Assembly: GCA_013286835.1 (NCBI GenBank)
Contig: JABDEZ010000004.1
Coordinates: forward strand, 1-62,064
DNA length: 62,064 bases
Direction: 5' to 3'
From: Bacteroidota bacterium
Lineage (GTDB): Bacteria; Bacteroidota; Bacteroidia; Chitinophagales; Chitinophagaceae
Below are positions 44,612-51,721 of the stretch, piece after piece (the stretch's first letter is position 1; each line of letters starts with the position of its first letter). The translations under genes were made by a program, and so were the position numbers. Below the pieces are notes generated by a model. That model searched no databases. It saw nothing but the letters and a program-made list of their open reading frames with translations, and had not been told where the DNA came from.

Positions 44612-45076
44612 GTGAAGGGAATAACGACAGATGGGCCAACCCCAAATTACAAAAGGGATAAACGGTCACCTATACCTAAAAACGCAACAGTTTCGAAGGT
44701 GATGAGCAGGATCAAGAGCTCAAACACCAAACCCGAAGTTGCGTTCCGAAAAATGCTGTCTTCCAATGGTATTCGAGGGTATAGGATAAATTATAAGAAG
44801 CTACCAGGTAAACCAGACATCGTATTTACGAGGAAGAAGTTAGCGATTTTTATAAATGGGTGTTATTGGCATGGATGCGAAACATGCGGATGGAAGCCTC
44901 CCAAACATAATACAGAATATTGGGTAAGTAAAATCCAAAAGAACAAAATTCGTGATGCTGACAAACGTGCGGCTCTAACGTTATTGGGGTATACCGTTAT
45001 TGTAGTTTGGGAACATGATCTTAAAACAAAGATGGATCGACTTGCCGAACAAATGATTTCTACATTATCCTCTTGA
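44612..45076 (+). CDS. vsr: Very short patch repair endonuclease
   Basis: A 154-residue Vsr nuclease: MSRIKSSNTKPEVAFRKML (family start, Asp/Glu region), PGKPDIVFTRKKLAIFINGCYWHGC (catalytic Asp and the aromatic wedge region), the Zn-binding C..C, and the tail VIVVWEHDL. Vsr nicks next to T:G mismatches caused by deamination of 5-methylcytosine, matching the adjacent C5 methyltransferase. Start: a GTG at 44612 keeps the RDKRSPIPKN leader seen in relatives; a later ATG at 44702 would shorten it. The 3' end overlaps the convergent nuclease gene by 17 bp. Confidence 0.9.
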   Translation: MKGITTDGPTPNYKRDKRSPIPKNATVSKVMSRIKSSNTKPEVAFRKMLSSNGIRGYRINYKKLPGKPDIVFTRKKLAIFINGCYWHGCETCGWKPPKHNTEYWVSKIQKNKIRDADKRAALTLLGYTVIVVWEHDLKTKMDRLAEQMISTLSS

Positions 45077-45620
45077 AAATCTCATTCCTAATATCAAAGA
45101 TATAACTGTCCTTAGCATTTCCTTTAGTGTCATTTACACGCTGCTGATACTGGTGAATTTGAGACTTTTCAAGAAGGGTGAGGAGATCACTGAATGAGGC
45201 CTTGTAAATCCCGAAATGAGGCTGGGCCTCGTAAATCCTACCACCTATTTCGGCTTTGACGGGTATCCAATCAACAAAATATAGGGTGTCAATGTCAGGA
45301 TATTTGTTCTCATATCTCTCTCTATCCTTTACATTGAAAACGACTGCAAATGTTGGGTCTATATTGTAGCGTACTTTAGCTTGAAAGAAAGGGGAGTGTT
45401 GTGTCTTCAAGTCGGCAAGCTTTTGGCTCTCTGTCGAGATTAGATCAGGCACAAACGCGTTGGTGGACTTCTCTGGGTTAATGGCATACTTGATTGTCTC
45501 GCCATATTCTCTCACAAACCCGTGCTCCATTGACTCACCTTTTTTACACCAGGCCAACTTGTTCTGCAGGTCGTAATTATTAAAAACGACACCTTTATTA
45601 TCATATAATATTGTTGCCAT
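45060..45620 (-). CDS. Second PD-(D/E)XK-like nuclease of the restriction operon
   Basis: From the Met at 45620 (186 residues) the gene follows the SinI-like gene with a 5-bp gap; a longer reading from 45647 would overlap it. The core reads FVPDLISTESQKLADLKTQHSPFF: P58-D59 then D70-L-K72, a PD-x10-DxK nuclease signature with a following Gln. Conserved surroundings include VVFNVKDRERYENKYP and YFVDWIPV. I know similar sequences from phage and prophage contexts but no named enzyme. It could be a subunit of the restriction enzyme, a second nuclease or an accessory factor. Confidence 0.6.
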   Translation of the reverse strand: MATILYDNKGVVFNNYDLQNKLAWCKKGESMEHGFVREYGETIKYAINPEKSTNAFVPDLISTESQKLADLKTQHSPFFQAKVRYNIDPTFAVVFNVKDRERYENKYPDIDTLYFVDWIPVKAEIGGRIYEAQPHFGIYKASFSDLLTLLEKSQIHQYQQRVNDTKGNAKDSYIFDIRNEIFKRIM

Positions 45621-45625
45621 TTTTT

Positions 45626-46345
45626 CTATTTGTGGATATAAACACAATCTGGATTATTATTGATGGTAGTAGCAACGAACGCTCTAAAATCTTTTTCTGA
45701 AATGGTATGATCCACGGTCATCTTTATCAAGTCGTCCCACCGATAAGTGTCAGCCTTCGTTGATACTCGTCTGTACCACTTCTCAATGCTGGTGCCTATC
45801 CGAACAGCACTACTTGACGAGTTTTCGGAATTATCGCTTGTCTTAACCTGAAGCAAAGTACCATTGTCGTTGATAAAATCTACAGATTTTACAGTAGTAC
45901 CCCAACAGCATCTCCATCCATGTGCTGCAAGCTTTCCAGATAGATACTCTTCCAGCATATCTCCTACGATGTTCTCTATCGTCATCATGGTTGAATGCCC
46001 CGCAGCCACGATTTCAACTACTTTGTCCTCAAGGTGTGGATGAAGTTTGTGGTATATCTCTTTCATTAGGCTGTCGGCTACTGTATTCGACGGGTTGCCT
46101 CTTCTTTTTGAGGGTCTATTTTCGTAGCCGTTAATGTACTTTGTGACCCACTTTTTTACATATTCATCCAAATCTACGATTTCAACTTTCTTATTCTTGA
46201 TTGGTATCAGGAGATTATTGCTCAAAGCAATGCAGAATATTGAGGTCATGTCGGTCATGAAGTTAGCACCAGCAGCAGCCTTTATGGCTGTATCGATTTG
46301 CTCCCCCGTGTACTCGGCGCCATGGAAATCGTAGTTCATAGTCAT
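45626..46345 (-). CDS. SinI-family type II restriction endonuclease
   Basis: A 239-residue protein whose central part (GHSTMMTIENIVGDMLEEYLSGKL..HGWRCCWGTTVKSVDFI, then LLQVKTSDNSENSSSSAV and GTSIEKWYRRVS) follows the SinI-type restriction endonuclease family. The catalytic core is D-F-I...Q-V-K, a PD-(D/E)XK variant with Gln in the E position. SinI itself cuts GGWCC; the specificity here is not proven. It lies 26 bp after the methyltransferase gene in the same direction, so methyltransferase then nuclease, then the second nuclease form one operon. Confidence 0.8.
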   Translation of the reverse strand: MTMNYDFHGAEYTGEQIDTAIKAAAGANFMTDMTSIFCIALSNNLLIPIKNKKVEIVDLDEYVKKWVTKYINGYENRPSKRRGNPSNTVADSLMKEIYHKLHPHLEDKVVEIVAAGHSTMMTIENIVGDMLEEYLSGKLAAHGWRCCWGTTVKSVDFINDNGTLLQVKTSDNSENSSSSAVRIGTSIEKWYRRVSTKADTYRWDDLIKMTVDHTISEKDFRAFVATTINNNPDCVYIHK

Positions 46346-46371
46346 CTTTTGCTGAGAGCAAAAGTATTGAC

Positions 46372-47805
46372 CTAAAAACCTAACTCCAAATTATATGTAG
46401 TTTTTTTATTGTGAAATGATTTTACTTGACTTAGAAAGTCTTTTTCGAAATCGACATCGGATGTATTGGTATAACGAGAGTAGCGGAAATTTTCGAATTT
46501 CTTGGTGGTTTTATTTTTAAAATGGTTTATGATCTCAGTGCCTATTGCGTAACCTAAACCTACTGGAACTGCATTGCCTATCTGCCGATATTTGTCAATG
46601 GTTGTACCTTGTATAGCCCATTCGTCTGGAAACTGCTGTACACGCTTATATTCCTCTACCGACAACGGTCTGTCCTCTGTAGGATGGGCCAATTCAGTTG
46701 CAGGCATAGCAGGATGAGTTACGAGGGTAGGTGCAGGCCTGTCCCATGCCAACCTTCGATAGAAACCCGTTTTACCCCCACCGAGATGATACGAGTTGCC
46801 CATTGCCTCTGGTTGAATTTCTGGAGGGAGATCGCGCCAGTTCTGCCCGGGCTTTAGGAGCTTTATATATTTAAGCCTCTTTTCCGAAAAATTTACGTGT
46901 TCTACCTTTTCGTTGTCGAGTCCTTTTACTGCGTCTTTGAAAGTGAGCCACTTGCCCAGGCCATCAGTACCTTCCTGGTTATGTGAGGGTGTGAGATAAG
47001 GTACTTTTTCGTGAAGTAGCGTGCAGACTATTACGACACGTTCCCTTATTTGCGGAACTCCGAAGTTTGCTGAACTATATAGGTTGAATGTAATCCTATA
47101 TCCTGCACTTTCAAGTCTCTTCGTTACGTAGTACAGCGAAGAGCCTGAGAAATCCTTAGGGTCAAAGGTGAATGATTTTGTTATCTCGTCGTTGACATCA
47201 ATGCCCATAGGAGTTGACATAAGCCCCCTCACGTTTTCTATAACCGCATACTTCGGCTTGATTGTAGTTATCAGGTCAATAAATTTTAGAAATACGTTTC
47301 CCCTTTCATCCTGAAATCCCATTCGTCTACCTGCGGTACTGAATGCCTGACAGGGAGGCCCGCCGACAATTACGTCTACTTGCTCACTCGATTGAAGATT
47401 GGCATACTTTAAAATATCCTCTGCACTATAATCGAGTACGTCACCAATTAGGCCTACATTTTCTTCATTTTTCAAGATAGTCTTCCTTGAAGCTTCATCT
47501 TTTTCACATGCCATTAGCACGTTCATGCCGGCGCGTTCGAGTCCAATGTCAAGGCCCATAGCTCCAGAGAAAAAAGACAGAACGTTAAGTTTACTCTTAG
47601 AGTGTTTCCGCATTGAAATTCTATCCTCGGTCTTACCCACTGATGCTTTTTTGAGATCTTCGATTGTTATTTCTTCAATTACCTCATCCGGGACGAGCCA
47701 CGTATGACCGATACGCTCGGCTTGAATTTTTCCGGCTTTAATTAAGCGCCTTACGTATTGTTCTGAGCATTTAAAATGTTCTGCGACCTCGGTGACTGAT
47801 AGCAT
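46372..47805 (-). CDS. C5-cytosine DNA methyltransferase with N-terminal helix-turn-helix
   Basis: A 477-residue methyltransferase. Residues 1-50 are an excisionase/MerR-like DNA-binding domain (LSVTEVAEHFKCSEQYVRRLIKAGK...RIGHTWLV). Residues ~73-440 are the catalytic domain: motif I FFSGAMGLDIGLE (78-90), motif IV GGPPCQAFS (catalytic C152), motif VI VIENVRG, motif VIII-like VPQIRERVVIV, motif IX/X at the end (QIGNAVPVGLG). It protects host DNA from the SinI-like enzyme. A palindrome lies 8-23 bp upstream of the start codon, suitable for its own N-terminal domain. It would thus set its own level, doing the work of a separate C protein. Divergent from xseA. Confidence 0.9.
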   Translation of the reverse strand: MLSVTEVAEHFKCSEQYVRRLIKAGKIQAERIGHTWLVPDEVIEEITIEDLKKASVGKTEDRISMRKHSKSKLNVLSFFSGAMGLDIGLERAGMNVLMACEKDEASRKTILKNEENVGLIGDVLDYSAEDILKYANLQSSEQVDVIVGGPPCQAFSTAGRRMGFQDERGNVFLKFIDLITTIKPKYAVIENVRGLMSTPMGIDVNDEITKSFTFDPKDFSGSSLYYVTKRLESAGYRITFNLYSSANFGVPQIRERVVIVCTLLHEKVPYLTPSHNQEGTDGLGKWLTFKDAVKGLDNEKVEHVNFSEKRLKYIKLLKPGQNWRDLPPEIQPEAMGNSYHLGGGKTGFYRRLAWDRPAPTLVTHPAMPATELAHPTEDRPLSVEEYKRVQQFPDEWAIQGTTIDKYRQIGNAVPVGLGYAIGTEIINHFKNKTTKKFENFRYSRYTNTSDVDFEKDFLSQVKSFHNKKTTYNLELGF

Positions 47806-47812
47806 AATTATG

Positions 47813-47828
47813 GTTTCGATTACGAAAC
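47813..47828. promoter_or_regulatory. Putative autoregulatory operator of the methyltransferase operon
   Basis: GTTTCG-ATTA-CGAAAC, a perfect 6-4-6 inverted repeat ending 8 bp before the methyltransferase start codon (reverse strand). It sits where a repressor would block transcription or translation of the operon. The N-terminal helix-turn-helix of the methyltransferase is the obvious candidate ligand. Confidence 0.5.
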
Positions 47829-48035
47829 TAAATTATTATACCCAACCCGGGTACAAAAACAAGAAATTTAATTGTCATAAATTCAGCATGGCAGCCAGCC
47901 AAATATATTGTATCAAATAATTGTTGCATGAATCTGCAAAGGACTTCCACTATCTTTACTTGAAATTAAGTCTATTGTACTCGCGTTTGACTCCATGCTA
48001 TTTAAAGATAAACGGCATACACTAACAAACATCTA

Positions 48036-49475
48036 TTGCCTGTCGAAACTTATATATCATTATCACAACTCAGTTCTCAGATCAAGGCTGTACTTACCAA
48101 CTCGTTCTTTAATAAAACGTTTTGGGTGCTCGCCGATGTCGTTGATCACAAGTTCTATGCACAGAAGGGCTATCATTACTTCTGCCTTGTAGAGAAAGAC
48201 AAACAAAGTCATTCAGTTATTTCTAAAATACAGACGGTTGCCTGGGGAGCAGGCGCATCGTCCATAGATTCCTTTGAGCGAATTACGGGTCAGAAGTTAA
48301 GAAATGATATAAATGTTCTTGTGAACGTGTCCGTCTCATACCATCCGACTTATGGTCTGCAGCTTATTTTGAATGATATTGATACGACTTTTACTATAGG
48401 CCAACTTGAATTACAAAGGCAGCAGACACTTCAAAGGTTATTGGCAGAATGCTCAGAATTTATTCAGAAGGTTGGTGATAGGTTTGTTACAAGTAATAGC
48501 AAGCTTTGTTTAAATATCGTTCTTCAAAAAATCGCGGTCGTTTCATCAAAAAGCGCCGCTGGTTACAAAGACTTTATCGATACGATAGAAACTAACAAAC
48601 AAGGCTACAAAATTGCTATCGATCCATATTTTACCATGGTACAAGGCGAGGGGAACGTTGATGCTTTGTATCAACGCCTGCTGGACGTATTCCATTCCAA
48701 AATAGAATATGATGCAGTTGTAATTATTCGAGGAGGGGGCAGTCAGCTGGATTTCTTGATTTTTGATCAATTTAAAATGGCTAAGATTGTCGCGAAATTC
48801 CCTATTCCAATTATTTCAGGTATAGGACACCATATGAATGAGACGATCGTTGATTTAATGGCACACACTTCTGTCAAAACACCCTCCATTGCTGCAGAAT
48901 TCATAATAGCACACAACAAGAGTTTTGAGGAAGAGATTTTGAACATGCAAAAGGCTATAATAATCAAGAGCCAACAGTTGCTCAGGTATCGACAACAATC
49001 ATTGTCACAAGTTGTAGCCGACCTGTCAAATTCCACCAGAGATATTTTATTGTCAAATAGGGAAGGATTAAATAACGCTTATCAATTAACTATCAATAAA
49101 AGTCAGTCTATAATCTTTGACGGGCGCGCGTCCCTAAATGAATTATCCGGAAGGATATTGTCAAGGCCACGGATATTGGTTGCCAATAAACTCAACGACC
49201 TTCACAATTTACTGCAAAACCTAACATCTTACAGTAAGAGATACATCATCAATCAGCGAGGGTATATCGGCTATTACGCTTCTGTTTGCAAAATGATGAG
49301 CCCCGACAACCTATTACGTAAGGGATTTGCCATTTTATATCTTAATAATGAAATAGTTGTTGATGCAAAGGGTATTAAGCCTTCTGACAAAATCAAGATT
49401 AAACTATCAAATGCTGATATTTTAGCTACAGTAACCTCTAATAAAGAAACAAATGGAACAGAATTTAACTTATGA
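48036..49475 (+). CDS. xseA: Exodeoxyribonuclease VII large subunit
   Basis: A 479-residue XseA: OB-fold N-terminus (ISLSQLSSQIKAVLTNSF...VLADVVDHK...HYFCLVEK), catalytic domain with VVIIRGGGSQLDFLIFD and PIISGIGHHMNETIVDLMAHTSVKTPSIAAEF, a long coiled coil (~290-430), and the C-terminal segment RKGFAILYLNNEIVVDAKGI. The usual GHExD/GHDxD reads GHHMNE, a variant. The start is TTG at 48036; no in-frame ATG gives a better fit. It degrades single-stranded DNA with XseB. Located opposite the restriction operon, so it may be an island copy separate from a housekeeping pair. Confidence 0.88.
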   Translation: MPVETYISLSQLSSQIKAVLTNSFFNKTFWVLADVVDHKFYAQKGYHYFCLVEKDKQSHSVISKIQTVAWGAGASSIDSFERITGQKLRNDINVLVNVSVSYHPTYGLQLILNDIDTTFTIGQLELQRQQTLQRLLAECSEFIQKVGDRFVTSNSKLCLNIVLQKIAVVSSKSAAGYKDFIDTIETNKQGYKIAIDPYFTMVQGEGNVDALYQRLLDVFHSKIEYDAVVIIRGGGSQLDFLIFDQFKMAKIVAKFPIPIISGIGHHMNETIVDLMAHTSVKTPSIAAEFIIAHNKSFEEEILNMQKAIIIKSQQLLRYRQQSLSQVVADLSNSTRDILLSNREGLNNAYQLTINKSQSIIFDGRASLNELSGRILSRPRILVANKLNDLHNLLQNLTSYSKRYIINQRGYIGYYASVCKMMSPDNLLRKGFAILYLNNEIVVDAKGIKPSDKIKIKLSNADILATVTSNKETNGTEFNL

Positions 49476-49662
49476 ATTGGCGTATGCAGAATTGAAAAAA
49501 ATAACTTCTGAGATCGAATCAGAAGCTGTTTCTGTGGACGTGCTCGCGACTAAAGTAAAAAGAGCATCAGAATTGATTGCATTCTGTCAGGCCAAGCTAA
49601 AATCGACAGAAACTGAAGTCATGAAAATCATTCAACAAATGGAAACATGGGCTAAGAAATAA
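49453..49662 (+). CDS. xseB: Exodeoxyribonuclease VII small subunit
   Basis: A 69-residue helical protein (EQNLTYELAYAELKKITSEIESEAVSVDVLATKVKRASELIAFCQAKLKSTETEV) with the XseB pattern: two helices, 'Y..a...l..I...le.g...ld.l...v.ra..l...c...L...e'. It overlaps the end of xseA by 23 bp and is read in another frame, so the two are coupled. Several copies bind the XseA coiled coil. Confidence 0.9.
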   Translation: MEQNLTYELAYAELKKITSEIESEAVSVDVLATKVKRASELIAFCQAKLKSTETEVMKIIQQMETWAKK

Positions 49663-50210
49663 TTATGAAATACTCTACCAATCCGAGCGCGACAAAAATA
49701 TTTATATGACCTTTAAGTGCCGTTGGTAGCAATACCGAATTATAGCGTGCTTGACATTTTACTCCAAACATAAAATAACTCAACAGGAAGAACCTAATGC
49801 AGCCGTTTGACAGTTTCTTAAGCTATCAAACACAAATTTATTTAAACGGTCTATAAAATTGATCAAAATCAGAGTAATCATTATTGTACGGAGAAGCATA
49901 GCTGATAGATGAATTCGATTATATTGTTGATTTGGGAAAAAATTCCCAAACGTCATTTATGACCATTTTCTTAACTGTTATAGCTTGCAACTCTGTTCTA
50001 AGTTTTTGTCAAATAACCTTAAACTCAGAGGTACACTCAATCTGTTCTAAGCACCTCATTTGTGGTGTCAATATTGACACGTGAATATTTCTTAATGTGT
50101 TGTGATTTGGCAGCTGATAGCAATATCCCCCCAGAAACGCTCACCATCACCAGTATATTCTTTATTTATTACCACATAAATTAATTTCTTAAAAAGTTGT
50201 TAATAACCTC
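49663..50210. other. 548-bp gene-free stretch with palindromes
   Basis: No protein gene is supported. Visible structure: TTTGGGAAAAAATTCCCAAA (49931-49950, palindromic apart from its centre), TCTGTTCTAAG twice (49992-50002 and 50041-50051), and GTGTCAATATTGACAC (50065-50080, perfect palindrome). Similar motifs occur at 26828-26841 and 29126-29141. Confidence 0.6.
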
Positions 50211-50241
50211 TTGCATATTTCAAATGACATTACTATGTTTG
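50211..50241 (+). promoter_or_regulatory. Bacteroidota-type promoter for the RHS operon
   Basis: TATGTTTG (50234-50241) matches the TAnnTTTG -7 element. TTG at 50211-50213 sits 20 bp upstream as the -33 element. The start codon of the first gene follows 25 bp later. Confidence 0.55.
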
Positions 50242-50266
50242 CGCCACTATTCTATAAACCCTTGTA

Positions 50267-51721
50267 ATGAGAGCATTTACACTGCTTGTTTGTTTTTATT
50301 TATTTGTCCCGGTATTTTCCTTTGCACAAGAGGAAAATGCGCAGGTGATAACACAAGGCACTCATTATCTTGATCTGAAAATAAAAGCTGTTGACAAGTA
50401 CAATGCCCGCCTGGAAAAGCAACAGCAGAAGCTCATAAAGAAGCTCAAAAGAAAAGAACGGAAACTTGCTGCCAAATTGAAAAGCACCGATTCTGTTGCA
50501 TACTCCCGTTACAAACAACAAAACCTCTCTTACGATTCCATAGGCCATTTAATGAATGCAGATAGCGCCACTATGGCTGCACGGACTAAATCAGCTAAGA
50601 ACCCTATTACAGACAGCCTTAAAGGAGTTGAAGCTTTTGTTCAAAGCAAAAGTGGCAGTTCACCTCAAATGCAGGGGTACACTTCTGAACTCACCAAACA
50701 GCAGACGGAGCTGAATTATCACACATACATCAATAGCCTGATCACACAGCGTACCAATAGCCTGAAGAGCATTGCAGTGCAAGGAGATGTACCAGGTTTC
50801 ACAGGAATAGAAAAGCAGGTGTTTTATGGCAAGGCAAAGATGAATGTTTACAAAGACATGGAGGAGGACCCATCTAAGGCTGAAGATAAAGCGCTTGAAT
50901 ACCTGGAAGGCTCAGAAGGGTTTGACCAGGCCATGAAAGGGCAGGCGGGTGGTGCAGGTAGCATGGCGGCTGGCGCTTCATCTGCAAGCGATCTGGAAAA
51001 GATGGGATACCAGACCAAGAGCCAGCTTCAAAATAGCCTGCAGCAGAAGTTTGGCGGCAATATGGGGGCTATAACCCAGCAGGTAAGTTCCCAGGTATCC
51101 CAATTCCAGGACAAGCTGAATGGAGTGCAAAGCTCGATCAATGATGCAAAGCAGACCAAGCAATCTTTACTACAGCTCAAGAATACCACCAAACCATCTT
51201 TTAAAATAAATCCTGAACGAGGAAAGCCTTTTTGGAAGCGGCTGGAAAAACAATATAACTGGCAAACAACCCGAGCAACAACAGATGGTCAGCCGGCAAT
51301 GCTGGAAGCATCGGCTATGGTAGGTTTTAAGCAAACACCTAAGTTAGTTTATGGACTGGGTGTTGCCTCTGCAATGGGTTTAGGGCAAAGCTGGAGTAAT
51401 GTTCAGTTTTCATTTCAGGGAGTGGGGTTGCGGAGTTATACAACCTGGCAATGGCAGTATGGGGTAGGTACCTATGTAGGTTATGAGCGTATGTATAAGC
51501 AAGCTGTATTTATAAAGCAGCCTGAAAATGTAGCAACCGACATTACACCATCAGCACACAATACAACTACCTATAGCGAAAGCGTATTGGTGGGGCTTAC
51601 CAAAAGCTATAAGATCAATTCAAAATACAATGGGGCTATACAACTGCTATACGATATATGGTGGCAGCAGAAAGGGCTGAACAACCCATTTTTAATACGA
51701 TTTGCAACGATAACAAAATGA
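50267..51721 (+). CDS. Exported helical + beta-barrel protein heading the RHS operon
   Basis: A 484-residue exported protein. Signal peptide ~1-20 (RAFTLLVCFYLFVPVFSFA); a Lys-rich coiled coil at ~40-75; a long Gln/Ser/Gly-rich helical region to ~310; then ~160 residues of alternating hydrophobic/aromatic strands (VYGLGVASAMGLGQSW, FSFQGVGLRSYTTWQW, YGVGTYVGYERM, ESVLVGLTKSY, GAIQLLYDIWW) that look like an outer-membrane barrel or anchor. Its stop overlaps the start of the next gene (ATGA), so translation is coupled. An export, anchoring or delivery role for the giant RHS proteins is a reasonable inference. I know no named family. Confidence 0.65.
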   Translation: MRAFTLLVCFYLFVPVFSFAQEENAQVITQGTHYLDLKIKAVDKYNARLEKQQQKLIKKLKRKERKLAAKLKSTDSVAYSRYKQQNLSYDSIGHLMNADSATMAARTKSAKNPITDSLKGVEAFVQSKSGSSPQMQGYTSELTKQQTELNYHTYINSLITQRTNSLKSIAVQGDVPGFTGIEKQVFYGKAKMNVYKDMEEDPSKAEDKALEYLEGSEGFDQAMKGQAGGAGSMAAGASSASDLEKMGYQTKSQLQNSLQQKFGGNMGAITQQVSSQVSQFQDKLNGVQSSINDAKQTKQSLLQLKNTTKPSFKINPERGKPFWKRLEKQYNWQTTRATTDGQPAMLEASAMVGFKQTPKLVYGLGVASAMGLGQSWSNVQFSFQGVGLRSYTTWQWQYGVGTYVGYERMYKQAVFIKQPENVATDITPSAHNTTTYSESVLVGLTKSYKINSKYNGAIQLLYDIWWQQKGLNNPFLIRFATITK

